The notes below the pieces were generated by a model. That model saw nothing but the letters and a program-made list of their open reading frames with translations, ran no database searches and was not told the DNA's origin. Made by a program: the position numbers and the translations under genes. Below, in pieces: positions 17,748-26,713 of a stretch of DNA of 64,000 nt. The DNA is from CAKVOD01 sp964606505 (GTDB lineage Bacteria > Bacillota > Clostridia > Christensenellales > UBA1242), in assembly GCA_964606505.1 (NCBI GenBank), contig CAZSGM010000007.1:1-64000 (forward strand), read 5' to 3'. How positions within the stretch are numbered: position 1 is the stretch's first letter; the number at the start of each line of letters is the position of its first letter.

Positions 17748-17761
17748 ATAAGGGAGAAATT

Positions 17762-18220
17762 ATGTCGAAAAATACCGATTTAATCGAAAAAGAAATCGAA
17801 CCTATAGTTGAGTCTTGCGGTTGCAAGTTACTTGAAGTTGAATATGCTAAGAGTGCAGACGGGATGACGCTTACAGTCTTTATTATTAAAGAGGGAGGCG
17901 TTACTATCGACGATTGTGAGAAAGTTCACAATGCGATTGACCTTAAAGTTGACGAGATTGATATTTCGAATGGCGAGCCTTACAATTTGAGTGTGTCGTC
18001 GTTTGGATTAACTAGACAATTGAAAAACACTAAAGAGTTTGAGTACAGAATGAACGAGACGCTGGAAGTTAAATTGTTTGCGCCTTTGGATGATAAAAAA
18101 GAATTTGAAGGCAGGTTGACTTTTGTTGACGAAGATAATATTACATTAGTCGATGACGATAAAGAAATAAGTATTCCGCGCAAGGCGATTGCGAGCGCGA
18201 AATTAAAGTTGGATTTTTAG
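17762..18220 (+). CDS. rimP: Ribosome maturation factor RimP
   Basis: RimP assists 30S subunit assembly. The 152 residues have the two expected domains. The N-terminal alpha/beta domain contains GCKLLEVEYAKSADGMTLTVFI and the SSFGLTRQLK block, a variant of the usual SSPGLDRPL. The C-terminal SH3-like domain is from about residue 95. The ribosome site GGGAG is 6 nt upstream. It is the first gene of the operon that continues into nusA, 12 nt on. Confidence 0.94.
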   Translation: MSKNTDLIEKEIEPIVESCGCKLLEVEYAKSADGMTLTVFIIKEGGVTIDDCEKVHNAIDLKVDEIDISNGEPYNLSVSSFGLTRQLKNTKEFEYRMNETLEVKLFAPLDDKKEFEGRLTFVDEDNITLVDDDKEISIPRKAIASAKLKLDF

Positions 18221-18232
18221 GAGATAAAATAA

Positions 18233-19486
18233 ATGATTAGTAAAGATTTTTTCAGTGCTTTGGATGACCTTGAAGAGCAAAAAAATATTAATAAAGAAGA
18301 ATTTATCAAAATTTTGGAGACTGCCTTAACATCGGCATACAAAAAGAATTTTGGCGAGGCAAAGTCTGCGTTTGTTAAGTTGATGCCAGAGAAAAACACA
18401 ATCAAAATTTATGCATACAAGACCATTGTTGAGGAAGTTGAAGATTCAGAAAAGCAAATTTCGCTTGAGGATGCAAAAAAACTTAAGAGTACATATAAAA
18501 TCGGCGATTTGGTTACCGAAGAAGTTGTGCCAAAAGAAGATTTTGGGAGAATTGCGGCTCAAACTGCTAAGCATATCATTATGCAGAGAATTCACGAAGC
18601 AGAGAAAGAAAAGTTAATTCAGGAAATCAACGGCAAGGAAAACGAGATTGTAACGGGTTACATTACGCGCAAGGATGAAAAGAATGTTTACGTCGAAATC
18701 GGCGGAACAAATATCTACGCTGTTTTAAGTAACTACGACCAAATCGCAGGCGAGCAATACAACATTGGCGACAAGATTAAGGTTTTTGTTAAGCAAATTA
18801 AGGATACACCTTTTGGCCCACAAATTTGCGTTTCTCGCAAAGTTGCAGGTTATGTAAGACGCTTGCTTGAAATTGAAGTGCCTGAGATTGAAAACGGCGA
18901 AGTTATTATCAAGAGCATTTCAAGAGAAGCAGGGCTTAGGACAAAGATTGCTGTTGCTGCTAGCAATGATAGTATTGACCCAGTTGGCGCTTGTATTGGT
19001 AACAAGGGTGCAAGAATTAACACGTTGACGGCTGAGTTGAACGGCGAGAAAATTGACGTTATCGAATATTGCGAGGATCCGTTCGTTTACATTGCACGTG
19101 CACTTTCACCTGCAACGGTTAAGAGCGTTGAAATCGACGAACTTAACCACAGTGCAAAGGTTATCGTTGATAAGAGCGTTTTATCGTTGGCAATCGGTAA
19201 AAATGGGCACAATGTTAGACTTGCTGCAAAGTTGACAGGATATAAAATCGACGTTAAAACTGAGGATGAGGAAGAGAAGGATATGTTTGCGCCTAGCGTT
19301 GCGTCTGAACTTGCTGAAGACGACTTTATTGTCGCGGGCGACGATGACGACACTGTTGACAGCTTCGAGACGAGCGAAAGCGAAGCGTTGGATAATTCCG
19401 AAATCCAAAAGGATGCTGAAATTGAAAGTTTGGCGTCAGAGGGCGACGACATATTTGAAGTTTCATTTGACGACGAAGATAAGTAG
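18233..19486 (+). CDS. nusA: Transcription termination/antitermination factor NusA
   Basis: NusA binds RNA polymerase and nascent RNA, modulating pausing, termination and antitermination. The 417-residue protein has the N-terminal polymerase-binding domain, an S1 domain around residues 135-200 (NEIVTGYITRKDEKNVYVEI) and two KH domains. The KH domains carry VGACIGNKGARI and SLAIGKNGHNVRLAAKLTGY. About 60 acidic residues follow the KH region, a tail longer than in Bacillus NusA. GGAG precedes the ATG. Confidence 0.96.
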   Translation: MISKDFFSALDDLEEQKNINKEEFIKILETALTSAYKKNFGEAKSAFVKLMPEKNTIKIYAYKTIVEEVEDSEKQISLEDAKKLKSTYKIGDLVTEEVVPKEDFGRIAAQTAKHIIMQRIHEAEKEKLIQEINGKENEIVTGYITRKDEKNVYVEIGGTNIYAVLSNYDQIAGEQYNIGDKIKVFVKQIKDTPFGPQICVSRKVAGYVRRLLEIEVPEIENGEVIIKSISREAGLRTKIAVAASNDSIDPVGACIGNKGARINTLTAELNGEKIDVIEYCEDPFVYIARALSPATVKSVEIDELNHSAKVIVDKSVLSLAIGKNGHNVRLAAKLTGYKIDVKTEDEEEKDMFAPSVASELAEDDFIVAGDDDDTVDSFETSESEALDNSEIQKDAEIESLASEGDDIFEVSFDDEDK

Positions 19487-19494
19487 GGGTGAAG

Positions 19495-19746
19495 ATGAGT
19501 ACGCCTTTAAGAATGTGTTGTGTTTGTAGAAAAATGTTTCCGCAAGCAGAATTGATTAGAATAACCAAAACTAAGGATAACACAATTTTAATAAACAGCG
19601 GCAAACAGAAAATCTTTGGGCGCAGCGCCTATTTGTGTCATAGCAAGGAGTGTTTGCAGGCTCTAGTAAAAAAACGTGGCTTAAATCGCGCATTTAAGCA
19701 AGAAGTACCACAAAAAATATACGACGAATTGACAAAAGACAGTTAA
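19495..19746 (+). CDS. ylxR: YlxR family (DUF448) RNA-binding protein
   Basis: The 83-residue protein has the YlxR fold signature: MRMCCVCR-like start (PLRMCCVCRKMFPQAELIR) and the GRSAYLCHSKECLQ block. YlxR sits between nusA and infB in most Firmicutes and is thought to be nucleic-acid binding. The ATG at 19495 follows GGGGTGA. The usual next gene ylxQ (L7Ae-like) is absent. A promoter for infB is embedded in the end of this gene. Confidence 0.93.
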   Translation: MSTPLRMCCVCRKMFPQAELIRITKTKDNTILINSGKQKIFGRSAYLCHSKECLQALVKKRGLNRAFKQEVPQKIYDELTKDS

Positions 19747-19757
19747 TGTGGTAAAAT
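19729..19757 (+). promoter_or_regulatory. Internal promoter for infB inside the end of ylxR
   Basis: A perfect TTGACA (19729-19734), 17 nt, then TAAAAT (19752-19757). It overlaps the last codons of ylxR and lies 23 nt before the infB start codon. Confidence 0.7.
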
Positions 19758-19779
19758 ACAAATCAAAGAGGTATTGATA

Positions 19780-22242
19780 TTGGAAACAGATAAAAAAGTA
19801 ACAAAAAACACACTTGTTTTAGACAACTTAAAGGTTTTGGCAGGCGTTAGAAACAAAGAAATTTATACTCTTTCAACGGATTTGAAAAACTCAAGAGTTA
19901 ACCTCGAAGCAGTTTTGAAAAAGACGAAAGAAAAAGAGAGAAACTATCTTGCGGATATGGAGAAAAAGGCGCAAGAAAAGGCGGGATCTAAAACGGAGGA
20001 CGTTAAGCAAACTGCTGCAGCGGGCGTTGAAAAGAAAGCTGCACCTGTGCAAGAGCCTAGCGCTAGAAAGTCGGGGAACTTGAACGCTGACAAACCAAGT
20101 GGCGAAAACCGTAATGTCCAAAAGAGAGTTTTTGATAAACCCGTCGAGAAAAGAGACGCCAGAGGTTCGCAAAACGGTAATTTCAGAAACAACGGCAACC
20201 AGCCTAGAACTCGCGATTTTCAAGGTAACAGAGATGGGGCAAATGGCAAACCGCAAAATTCTGCGTTTAAAAAGCCACAAGAAAAGAAAGTCGCATTTGC
20301 AGATGTTGTTATCGAAAAAACACCTAAGAACAAGTTTCAAAACGCGCAAACCAAAAAGAAAAACGACACCCACAATAAGTACGAAACTAAAAAAGGTCGC
20401 GTAACAAAATATGACGCGTCGCTAAATGACCAAGAGTTTTTTGGTAAGAAAAAGAAAAAGGGTAAGACTAGCGAAAATCCTAACTATATTAAGATTGAAC
20501 ACGCAATCATTTCGACAAGTGAAGTTTCCGTAAAAACTTTAAGCGAGAAAATCGGTCAAACTGTTGCGGATATTATCAAGAAATTGATGCTTTTGGGTGT
20601 TATGGCAAATATCAATACCAACATAGATTTTGCTACCGCGGAACTTATTGCGGACGAATTTGGGGTAAAACTTGAGCAGCAGCTTGAAAAAACTGCCGAC
20701 GAGCAATTGCTTGAGGATATCCAACAAGCCGATAACATCGAGTCAACAATTAATAGACCGCCAGTTGTTACCGTTATGGGACACGTCGACCACGGTAAAA
20801 CCTCACTTTTGGATGCGATTAGGAACACGCACGTTACGTCCGGCGAGGCAGGCGGAATTACGCAGCACATCGGTGCATATACCATTAGTTACAACAATAA
20901 TCCAATTACCTTTATTGATACCCCAGGGCACGAGGCGTTTACTGCAATGCGCGCGCGTGGTGCAAGTGTTACCGACGTCGCAATTTTGGTTGTTGCAGCG
21001 GATGATGGCGTTATGCCGCAGACAAAAGAGGCAATTGAGCACATCAAGAAAGCGAACGTGCCTATGGTTGTCGCAATTAACAAAATTGATAAGCCGGAAG
21101 CTAATGTTGATAGGATTAAGCAACAGCTTGTTGAATGCGATGTTATGCCTGAAGAGTGGGGCGGCGACACAATGATGGTTCCAATTTCTGCAAGGAACAA
21201 CACCAACCTCGACAAATTGCTTGAAGTTGTGCTTGTTGTTAGCGAAGTTAGCGACTTGCGTGCAAATCCAAATCGTCAAGCACTCGGTAGTATTATCGAG
21301 GCAAAACTTGACAAGGGTAAGGGACCAGTTGCGACCGTACTCATTAAAAATGGTACGCTTCACGTTGGCGATACCGTCGTTTCAGGGCTCGCAGTTGGAC
21401 GCGTGCGTGCAATGACGAACGATAAAGGTCAAAGTATCAAATCTGCAGGACCATCAACCCCAGTTTCCGTACTTGGGCTTGACCGCGTGCCTAACGCCGG
21501 AGATACTTTGATTGCGGTTGACGAAAAGACTGCAAAACAAGTTATCGTCGACAGAAAGAATAAGGTTCAACTTGCAAAACAAAAGGTTGAAACAAGTATT
21601 TCTGCTGAAGATTTCTTGAAGAGTATGATAACCAAAACTCCTTATAATGTTATTATCAAAACAGACGTGCAGGGGTCATTTGAGGCGTTGCAACAAATGT
21701 TGTCGGCGGTTGAGAATGAGGAAGTTAAGGTTCACTGCGTACACGGTGGCGTCGGCGCTGTTACCGAAAACGATGTTGAAGTTGCAATTGCGTCAAACGC
21801 AACAATTGTTGCATTCAACGTAAAAGTTGAGACAAACGCACAAACGTTGGCAGAACAAAACAACATTAGTATAATGAATTACAAGGTCATCTACCAAGTG
21901 CTCGACGATGTCCATAAAAAGATTAAATCAATGCTCAAGCCTGTCTTTGTTGAAAAGGTTATCGGACATTGCGAAGTTCGCGTATTGTTTAAGATTAGCC
22001 GAATTGGAACGGTTGCAGGTTGCTATGTTCTTGACGGTAAGATAACAAGAAATTCGCACATCCGAGTAATGAGAAACGGCGAGCAGATTATTGATACAAC
22101 AATTACCACATTCCAAAAAGAAAAGCAAGAGGTTAAGGAAGTTACCGCTGGTTATGAGTGCGGTATCAAACTTGACGATTTCAACGATATTAAAGATTTG
22201 GATATTTTTGAAGCATACATTATGGAGCAAATAAATAGGTAA
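19780..22242 (+). CDS. infB: Translation initiation factor IF-2
   Basis: IF-2 is the GTPase that delivers initiator tRNA to the 30S subunit and promotes subunit joining. The 820 residues comprise a long charged N-terminal region (to about residue 240, rich in Lys, Asn and Arg), an IF2_N segment, the G domain and domains II-IV. The G domain has GHVDHGKT at 334-341, DTPGHEAFT and NKID. Two in-frame TTG codons are possible starts: 19774 lies only 2 nt from the AAAGAGG site, while 19780 is 8 nt away, so I chose 19780. Confidence 0.95.
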   Translation: METDKKVTKNTLVLDNLKVLAGVRNKEIYTLSTDLKNSRVNLEAVLKKTKEKERNYLADMEKKAQEKAGSKTEDVKQTAAAGVEKKAAPVQEPSARKSGNLNADKPSGENRNVQKRVFDKPVEKRDARGSQNGNFRNNGNQPRTRDFQGNRDGANGKPQNSAFKKPQEKKVAFADVVIEKTPKNKFQNAQTKKKNDTHNKYETKKGRVTKYDASLNDQEFFGKKKKKGKTSENPNYIKIEHAIISTSEVSVKTLSEKIGQTVADIIKKLMLLGVMANINTNIDFATAELIADEFGVKLEQQLEKTADEQLLEDIQQADNIESTINRPPVVTVMGHVDHGKTSLLDAIRNTHVTSGEAGGITQHIGAYTISYNNNPITFIDTPGHEAFTAMRARGASVTDVAILVVAADDGVMPQTKEAIEHIKKANVPMVVAINKIDKPEANVDRIKQQLVECDVMPEEWGGDTMMVPISARNNTNLDKLLEVVLVVSEVSDLRANPNRQALGSIIEAKLDKGKGPVATVLIKNGTLHVGDTVVSGLAVGRVRAMTNDKGQSIKSAGPSTPVSVLGLDRVPNAGDTLIAVDEKTAKQVIVDRKNKVQLAKQKVETSISAEDFLKSMITKTPYNVIIKTDVQGSFEALQQMLSAVENEEVKVHCVHGGVGAVTENDVEVAIASNATIVAFNVKVETNAQTLAEQNNISIMNYKVIYQVLDDVHKKIKSMLKPVFVEKVIGHCEVRVLFKISRIGTVAGCYVLDGKITRNSHIRVMRNGEQIIDTTITTFQKEKQEVKEVTAGYECGIKLDDFNDIKDLDIFEAYIMEQINR

Positions 22243-22243
22243 T

Positions 22244-22579
22244 ATGAATAATAGATTAGAAAAATTAAATGAAGAGATTGTCAAAGCAGTATCTGAAATA
22301 TTGCGCGACGAAATCAAGGACCCTCGCATTGATGGTATGATAACTGTTGCTGAGGCAAAAGTTACTAATGATTTGTCGCATTGTACTATCTATTTGAGTA
22401 TCTTTAATTCGCAAGATAGGGAACAATGCTTTAAGACGATTTGCAAGTGTGCTGGCTTTATTAGGAAGCAGTTAGCTGAAAAAGTTGATATGCGAATTAT
22501 GCCAGAGTTGCATTTTAAGTTAGACGAAACACTTGATTACGTTGACAAAATGAATCAACTTTTTAAAACTATAGAATAA
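22244..22579 (+). CDS. rbfA: 30S ribosome-binding factor A
   Basis: RbfA is a KH-like cold-shock factor needed for late 30S maturation and 16S rRNA 5' processing. The 111 residues are family-typical: RLEKLNEEIVKAVSEILRDE, IKDPRIDGMITVAEAKVTND, and the closing PELHFKLDETLDYVDKMNQL. It starts directly after the infB stop with a 1-nt gap, so translation is probably coupled. A hairpin follows. Confidence 0.95.
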   Translation: MNNRLEKLNEEIVKAVSEILRDEIKDPRIDGMITVAEAKVTNDLSHCTIYLSIFNSQDREQCFKTICKCAGFIRKQLAEKVDMRIMPELHFKLDETLDYVDKMNQLFKTIE

Positions 22580-22582
22580 TTT

Positions 22583-22634
22583 AAATGTAGCGTTACGGTT
22601 GTTAAGTGTCTTAATTATCGCGCTACATTTTTTT
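22583..22634 (+). terminator. Hairpin with T-run between rbfA and nrnA
   Basis: AAATGTAGCG and CGCTACATTT form a perfect 10-bp stem with a 28-nt loop, followed by TTTT. It may reduce but not abolish readthrough, because nrnA has no strong promoter of its own. Confidence 0.6.
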
Positions 22635-22645
22635 AAGGAATAAGT

Positions 22646-23602
22646 ATGGATTTTGAAATAATAAAAAATAAAATTAATCAAGCGCAAAAAATTGCAATTT
22701 TTACGCACATAATCCCCGATGGCGACGCGGTCGGCTCAGCTTGTACGGTTGCGCACTATTTGCAGAGTATTGGAAAGGAAGCAAAAGTCTATTTTCAGGA
22801 GCAGTTGAGCGACGAGTATGTTAAATTGCACATTGACGATTTAATTTCGTATCAAGAACCAACTGATTACGATTTAATTATTTGTACCGACTGCAGTAAT
22901 TCCGAGCGCGTGGGGAAATACGAGCCGTTTGTGCAAAGTTGCGACAACACAATCGCGATTGACCACCATATTGCGTTTGATGATTTTGCGGCAAACAATT
23001 TCTTGAGCGTAAAAAGTTCGAGTACGTGCGAGTTTTTGTTTGACATTTTCCAAGCATTGGACTTCAAAATTGATAAACGAATGGCTGAACTTATGTACCT
23101 CGGCATAATTCGCGACAGCGGGGGATTTATGTACAACAATACAACCGCACATACTCACTATGTTGCTGAAAAACTATTTGATTTGGGAATTAACCACGAG
23201 TGGCTAAATCGTCAGTATATGAATACAATTAGTTTGCAAAACGCGATGGTTTTAAAGTACGCGCTCAATAATTTGGCGCTTTTTGAGAGTAACCGCTTTG
23301 CTATTTCTACAATAACGCGCAAAGAATTGCAAAATATCGGAGCGACAATCAACGACACGGGGATTGTTGTTAGCCAGATTTTGTCAATTGATTCAGTCGA
23401 AGTCGCGATTTTTGCAACAGAGGTTAGCGCAGGTGTTTTTAAGGTAAGCATTAGGAGTAAATACGACATTGACGCGAATAAAATTGCGCAAGTGTTTGGC
23501 GGCGGTGGGCATTCAAAGGCGTCTGGTTGCAAGGTTTACGGGTCGAGAGAAAAGGTTGTTGAACTGTTTTTGCGCGAAGTTCGCAAAGTTATTAAGAATT
23601 AA
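22646..23602 (+). CDS. nrnA: DHH phosphoesterase, NrnA-type oligoribonuclease/pAp phosphatase
   Basis: NrnA degrades 2-5 nt RNA fragments and dephosphorylates pAp. The 318-residue protein has the DHH metal site (HIIPDGDAVGSA, then TDCSNSERVG, then AIDHHIAFDDF) and the C-terminal DHHA1 signature GGGGHSKASGC. Length is as in Bacillus NrnA (313). AAGGAA precedes the ATG. Its position between rbfA and truB is conserved across Firmicutes. Confidence 0.93.
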   Translation: MDFEIIKNKINQAQKIAIFTHIIPDGDAVGSACTVAHYLQSIGKEAKVYFQEQLSDEYVKLHIDDLISYQEPTDYDLIICTDCSNSERVGKYEPFVQSCDNTIAIDHHIAFDDFAANNFLSVKSSSTCEFLFDIFQALDFKIDKRMAELMYLGIIRDSGGFMYNNTTAHTHYVAEKLFDLGINHEWLNRQYMNTISLQNAMVLKYALNNLALFESNRFAISTITRKELQNIGATINDTGIVVSQILSIDSVEVAIFATEVSAGVFKVSIRSKYDIDANKIAQVFGGGGHSKASGCKVYGSREKVVELFLREVRKVIKN

Positions 23603-23617
23603 AGTAAGAGGTCGGCA

Positions 23618-24472
23618 ATGGACGGAATTGTTATCTTGAATAAGCCCTGCGGGGTTAGCAGCAACACCGCCTGTAGGAAAGTTGGCAGGTTGCTCGGCGA
23701 AAAAAAAGTTGGGCACTTGGGCACGCTCGACCCGATGGCTGAGGGCGTTTTGCCTGTCGCGCTGGGCAAGTGCACAAAACTTTTTGATTATTACCTCAAA
23801 AAAACTAAAACTTACGTAGCGGAGTTTACGTTTGGGTACGAAACGGATACTTTGGATAGAGAGGGAGAGAAACTGCTTGATAATGGAAGCGTCCCTAGCG
23901 AAGAACAGATTGTTGCTGCGCTGAAAAACTTTCAAGGCACGATTTCGCAACTTCCGCCTAAGTACTCGGCTAAAAAGGTTAACGGACAGCGCGCATACGA
24001 TTTGGCGCGACAAAACGTTAACTTTGATTTGCAACCCAAAGACATAACAGTTTACCGCTATGAGTTACTGAGTAAAATCAACGAGTGCACGTACAAATTT
24101 TTAATTGAGTGTTCTGCAGGAACATATATAAGAAGTTTAGCGCGCGATTTGGCGTATAGTTTAGATACGTACGCCACTATGACAGCGTTGCAGCGTACAA
24201 AATGCGGGGAGTTTCGCATTGAAAATTCAGTAACCTTTGACGAAGTTTCTGAGGCTGCGGTTATATCGGTTGCGGAGCTTTTTAAGGAAAATGTTGTGAA
24301 GATTGGGCGCGACGAGTGCAGAGCGGCTTATAACACGGGCTACATCACAACTGTCGCAAACCTTGATAAACTGTTATACTTAGTGTATTGCGAGCAGGAA
24401 CTAGCAGGTGTTGTCGCAAAACACGACGAGCGTTACAAATTTATAATAAGAACAATGGAGTTTAATGATTGA
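23618..24472 (+). CDS. truB: tRNA pseudouridine(55) synthase
   Basis: TruB makes pseudouridine 55 in the T-loop of tRNAs. The 284 residues contain GHLGTLDPMAEGVLPVALG with the catalytic Asp at residue 38, then QLPPKYSAKKVNGQRAYDLA and ECSAGTYIRSLARDL. The C-terminal PUA-like part is short. It ends by overlapping the start of the next gene (ATG at 24465), implying translational coupling. ribF, the common next gene, is not here. Confidence 0.95.
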   Translation: MDGIVILNKPCGVSSNTACRKVGRLLGEKKVGHLGTLDPMAEGVLPVALGKCTKLFDYYLKKTKTYVAEFTFGYETDTLDREGEKLLDNGSVPSEEQIVAALKNFQGTISQLPPKYSAKKVNGQRAYDLARQNVNFDLQPKDITVYRYELLSKINECTYKFLIECSAGTYIRSLARDLAYSLDTYATMTALQRTKCGEFRIENSVTFDEVSEAAVISVAELFKENVVKIGRDECRAAYNTGYITTVANLDKLLYLVYCEQELAGVVAKHDERYKFIIRTMEFND

Positions 24473-25331
24473 TATGGTAAAATTTGGACCATCTGGCAAC
24501 GATGAATTGTTTTATGCGCAGGGGTTTAAGCATACAACCGACGCGTTTGCTTGGGTAAAACAAATGGGGCTTGACCTGTATGAATACTCGTTTGGGCGCG
24601 GAATATTGCTTAAAGACGAGACGGCGCAACTTTATGCGGAACTCGCGAAGCAAAACGATGTGCAGATTAGCGTTCACGCGCCGTATTTTATCAACCTTGC
24701 CAACCAAAATGAAGAAGCGGTTAATAAGTCGTTTGGCTATATCGACAAGTCTTTGGAGAAGTTGGTGTTGATGAACGGGCAAAAATGTGTTGTGCATATA
24801 GGTAGTTGTATGGATATGAACAGGGCGGAGGCGATTGAAAGAGTTACTTACAATTTGCAGCGCTTTATGGATTATTTTGATGAAAAGTATGCAGGCAAGG
24901 ACATTTTTGTTTGCCCTGAAGCGATGGGCAAGTTTAAGCAAATCGGCACATACCAAGAGATAATCAACCTCTGTACTATGCACAAATCCCTGATACCAAC
25001 TCTTGATTTTGGGCATATCAACTGCATTTTGCAGGGCGGACTGAACAATAAGGATGCGTATAGGCGCATTCTTGACTACTTGTTTGAAAAACTCGGGGAT
25101 GAGCGGGCGCGTAAGTTGCACGTGCATTTCTCTAAAATTGAGTATTCCGAGAAAGGCGAGGTAAAACACTTAACGCTCGCAGACGACAAGTTTGGGCCAC
25201 CATTTGAGCCACTTGCAGAACTGTTGGTTGAGTACAAAATGGATGAAACAACAGTTATTTGTGAGTCGAAAGACATAATGGCGCAGGACGCAAAGCAGTT
25301 AAAAACGACTTTTTTGAGTTATTGTAAGTAA
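24465..25331 (+). CDS. Endonuclease IV-like TIM-barrel protein
   Basis: This 288-residue protein belongs to the xylose isomerase-like/AP endonuclease 2 superfamily, close to Nfo. It has the opening MVKFGPSGND, SVHAPYF, VVHIGS, CPEAMGK, TLDFGHINC and LHVHFSKIEY, covering the His, Glu and Asp ligands expected for a three-zinc site. Nfo cuts DNA at abasic sites. Sequence distance from classical Nfo means another substrate is possible. The ATG at 24465 overlaps truB by 8 nt; ATG 24474 is an alternative. It appears to be the last gene of the rimP operon. Confidence 0.8.
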   Translation: MIDMVKFGPSGNDELFYAQGFKHTTDAFAWVKQMGLDLYEYSFGRGILLKDETAQLYAELAKQNDVQISVHAPYFINLANQNEEAVNKSFGYIDKSLEKLVLMNGQKCVVHIGSCMDMNRAEAIERVTYNLQRFMDYFDEKYAGKDIFVCPEAMGKFKQIGTYQEIINLCTMHKSLIPTLDFGHINCILQGGLNNKDAYRRILDYLFEKLGDERARKLHVHFSKIEYSEKGEVKHLTLADDKFGPPFEPLAELLVEYKMDETTVICESKDIMAQDAKQLKTTFLSYCK

Positions 25332-25762
25332 GAGGGTAACACTTTAATGCGGTTGCAACTAAATGCGTTTTTTAATTATAATAACGATATTTTTACAAAC
25401 GCTATGGTGTAAAAACTTAAGTTTAACAATCTTAACTTTTTATGCAGACGATATTTTGGCAGCATTAGCGCAAAATTAATATAAAAACAAAATTTGTTAT
25501 TTAAAATTGATTATTTGATTAAAAGGCTTAGAACATTAAGGTGTGTCTAAGCCTTTTTTGTATAGTCTGACTTTGTTTTTTTAAGTTGAATGCATTGTTG
25601 ACAAAAAAACAAGCACAATAACAGATGTTGGAGAAGTACAACTAAAAGGTACATTGCGAATGTTGGGGCGAATAACCAAAATATTTAGGTTAATTTAGTT
25701 TGTTTTGCGCACCTAAACAAAGCATTTTGGCGTATGTTTTTATATAGAATTGCGTTTCATTA
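25332..25762. other. Non-coding spacer between the rimP operon and spoIIIA
   Basis: No convincing gene over about 430 bases. The region is A+T-rich and holds one good terminator (25521-25558). The remaining sequence shows no ribosome site with an open frame. Confidence 0.6.
25521..25558 (+). terminator. Intrinsic terminator ahead of spoIIIA
   Basis: AAAAGGCTTAGA and TCTAAGCCTTTT form a perfect 12-bp stem with a 13-nt loop and a T6 tail. It lies about 190 nt past the endonuclease-like gene. Confidence 0.85.
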
Positions 25763-25791
25763 TCATAAAGCGGCTTGCATTTTAATACAAT
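25763..25791 (+). promoter_or_regulatory. Sigma-E-like promoter of spoIIIAA
   Basis: TCATAAA (25763-25769), 14 nt, then AATACAAT (25784-25791), 16 nt before the ATG. Spacing and -10 resemble the sigma-E pattern, and spoIIIA is a sigma-E operon in Bacillus. Confidence 0.5.
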
Positions 25792-25807
25792 ATAAGAGAG
25801 GGAAAAA

Positions 25808-26713
25808 ATGGTTGAAAGATATTTGCCAATTGATATTGGACAGGCTGTGTTGAAGTTAAATCAGGCTAAGCTCAAGGAAATTCGCCTGAGGGTAGGGTAC
25901 CCGATAGTTGTAGATTATGGCGGGGTTTATTATTTGTCTGCAAACGGCGTTACTGATACAATCGCGAAGAGTATTATTTGTGATAAGGCTATGATTGACT
26001 ACATTATTAGTCAGGCGTGTGAAAACTCAATTTACGCCTACAACGAAGAAATTAAACAGGGCTTTATAACCGTTGAGGGCGGAATTAGGATTGGGCTTGC
26101 GGGCACATGTGTTAACGAAAACGCAAAAATCAAAACAATAAAAAGTTTGTCGTCGATAAACATTAGGTTGCCGCACGAAATAAGGAACTGCAGCCTTAAA
26201 ATCCTCGAATTTATGACCGAACCGCAGATTTTCAACACGTTGATTTTATCTCCCCCAGGGGCAGGGAAAACAACTTTGCTGCGGGATGTTGCGTTCCAAA
26301 TTTCGCAGAGGTACATAAAAAACGTTTTGATAATCGACGAGCGCAACGAAATTGCAAATGTCGTGAATGGGTTTCCGCAATACAAACTTGGCGTTTTTTG
26401 CGACGTTATAACAAACTGTTCCAAGCAGTTTGGGCTTGAAAACGGTATCAGAAGTATGCGCCCCGACATTGTGATGACGGACGAAATAGCAAACAAAACG
26501 GACGTTGACGCCGTGATGTATGCGCAGGGTTGTGGAGTTAAGGTTATTGCGACAACGCACTGTGATAACCTCGCAAACCTAAAACAAAAGAAAGACTTTC
26601 AAGCCATAATCGAAAACAAAACCTTTGAGCGTTATGTCGTTTTATCAACGAGAAATGGAGCAGGAACAGTTGAGGGCGTTTTTGATAGAAATTTCAAGTG
26701 TTTGTGTATGTAA
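25808..26713 (+). CDS. spoIIIAA: Stage III sporulation protein AA (ATPase)
   Basis: SpoIIIAA is the cytosolic ATPase of the mother-cell half of the SpoIIIA-SpoIIQ channel that joins mother cell and forespore. The 301 residues show the secretion-ATPase layout: Walker A PPGAGKTT near residue 148, IIDERNEIA, and Walker B-like SMRPDIVMTDEI. The ribosome site is GAGAGGG. The stop codon is followed immediately by the ATG of spoIIIAB. Confidence 0.96.
   Translation: MVERYLPIDIGQAVLKLNQAKLKEIRLRVGYPIVVDYGGVYYLSANGVTDTIAKSIICDKAMIDYIISQACENSIYAYNEEIKQGFITVEGGIRIGLAGTCVNENAKIKTIKSLSSINIRLPHEIRNCSLKILEFMTEPQIFNTLILSPPGAGKTTLLRDVAFQISQRYIKNVLIIDERNEIANVVNGFPQYKLGVFCDVITNCSKQFGLENGIRSMRPDIVMTDEIANKTDVDAVMYAQGCGVKVIATTHCDNLANLKQKKDFQAIIENKTFERYVVLSTRNGAGTVEGVFDRNFKCLCM

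Noticed and set aside
19774..19776. Upstream TTG as the infB start
   Set aside because: It is only 2 nt from the AAAGAGG site; the TTG at 19780 has normal spacing.
20803..21363. Minus-strand open frame of 186 codons opposite infB
   Set aside because: Falls within the conserved G domain of IF-2 and has Asn/Cys/His-rich composition typical of antisense frames.
24462..25169. Minus-strand open frame of 235 codons opposite the endonuclease IV-like gene
   Set aside because: Antisense shadow of a well-conserved gene, no ribosome site, no recognisable motifs.
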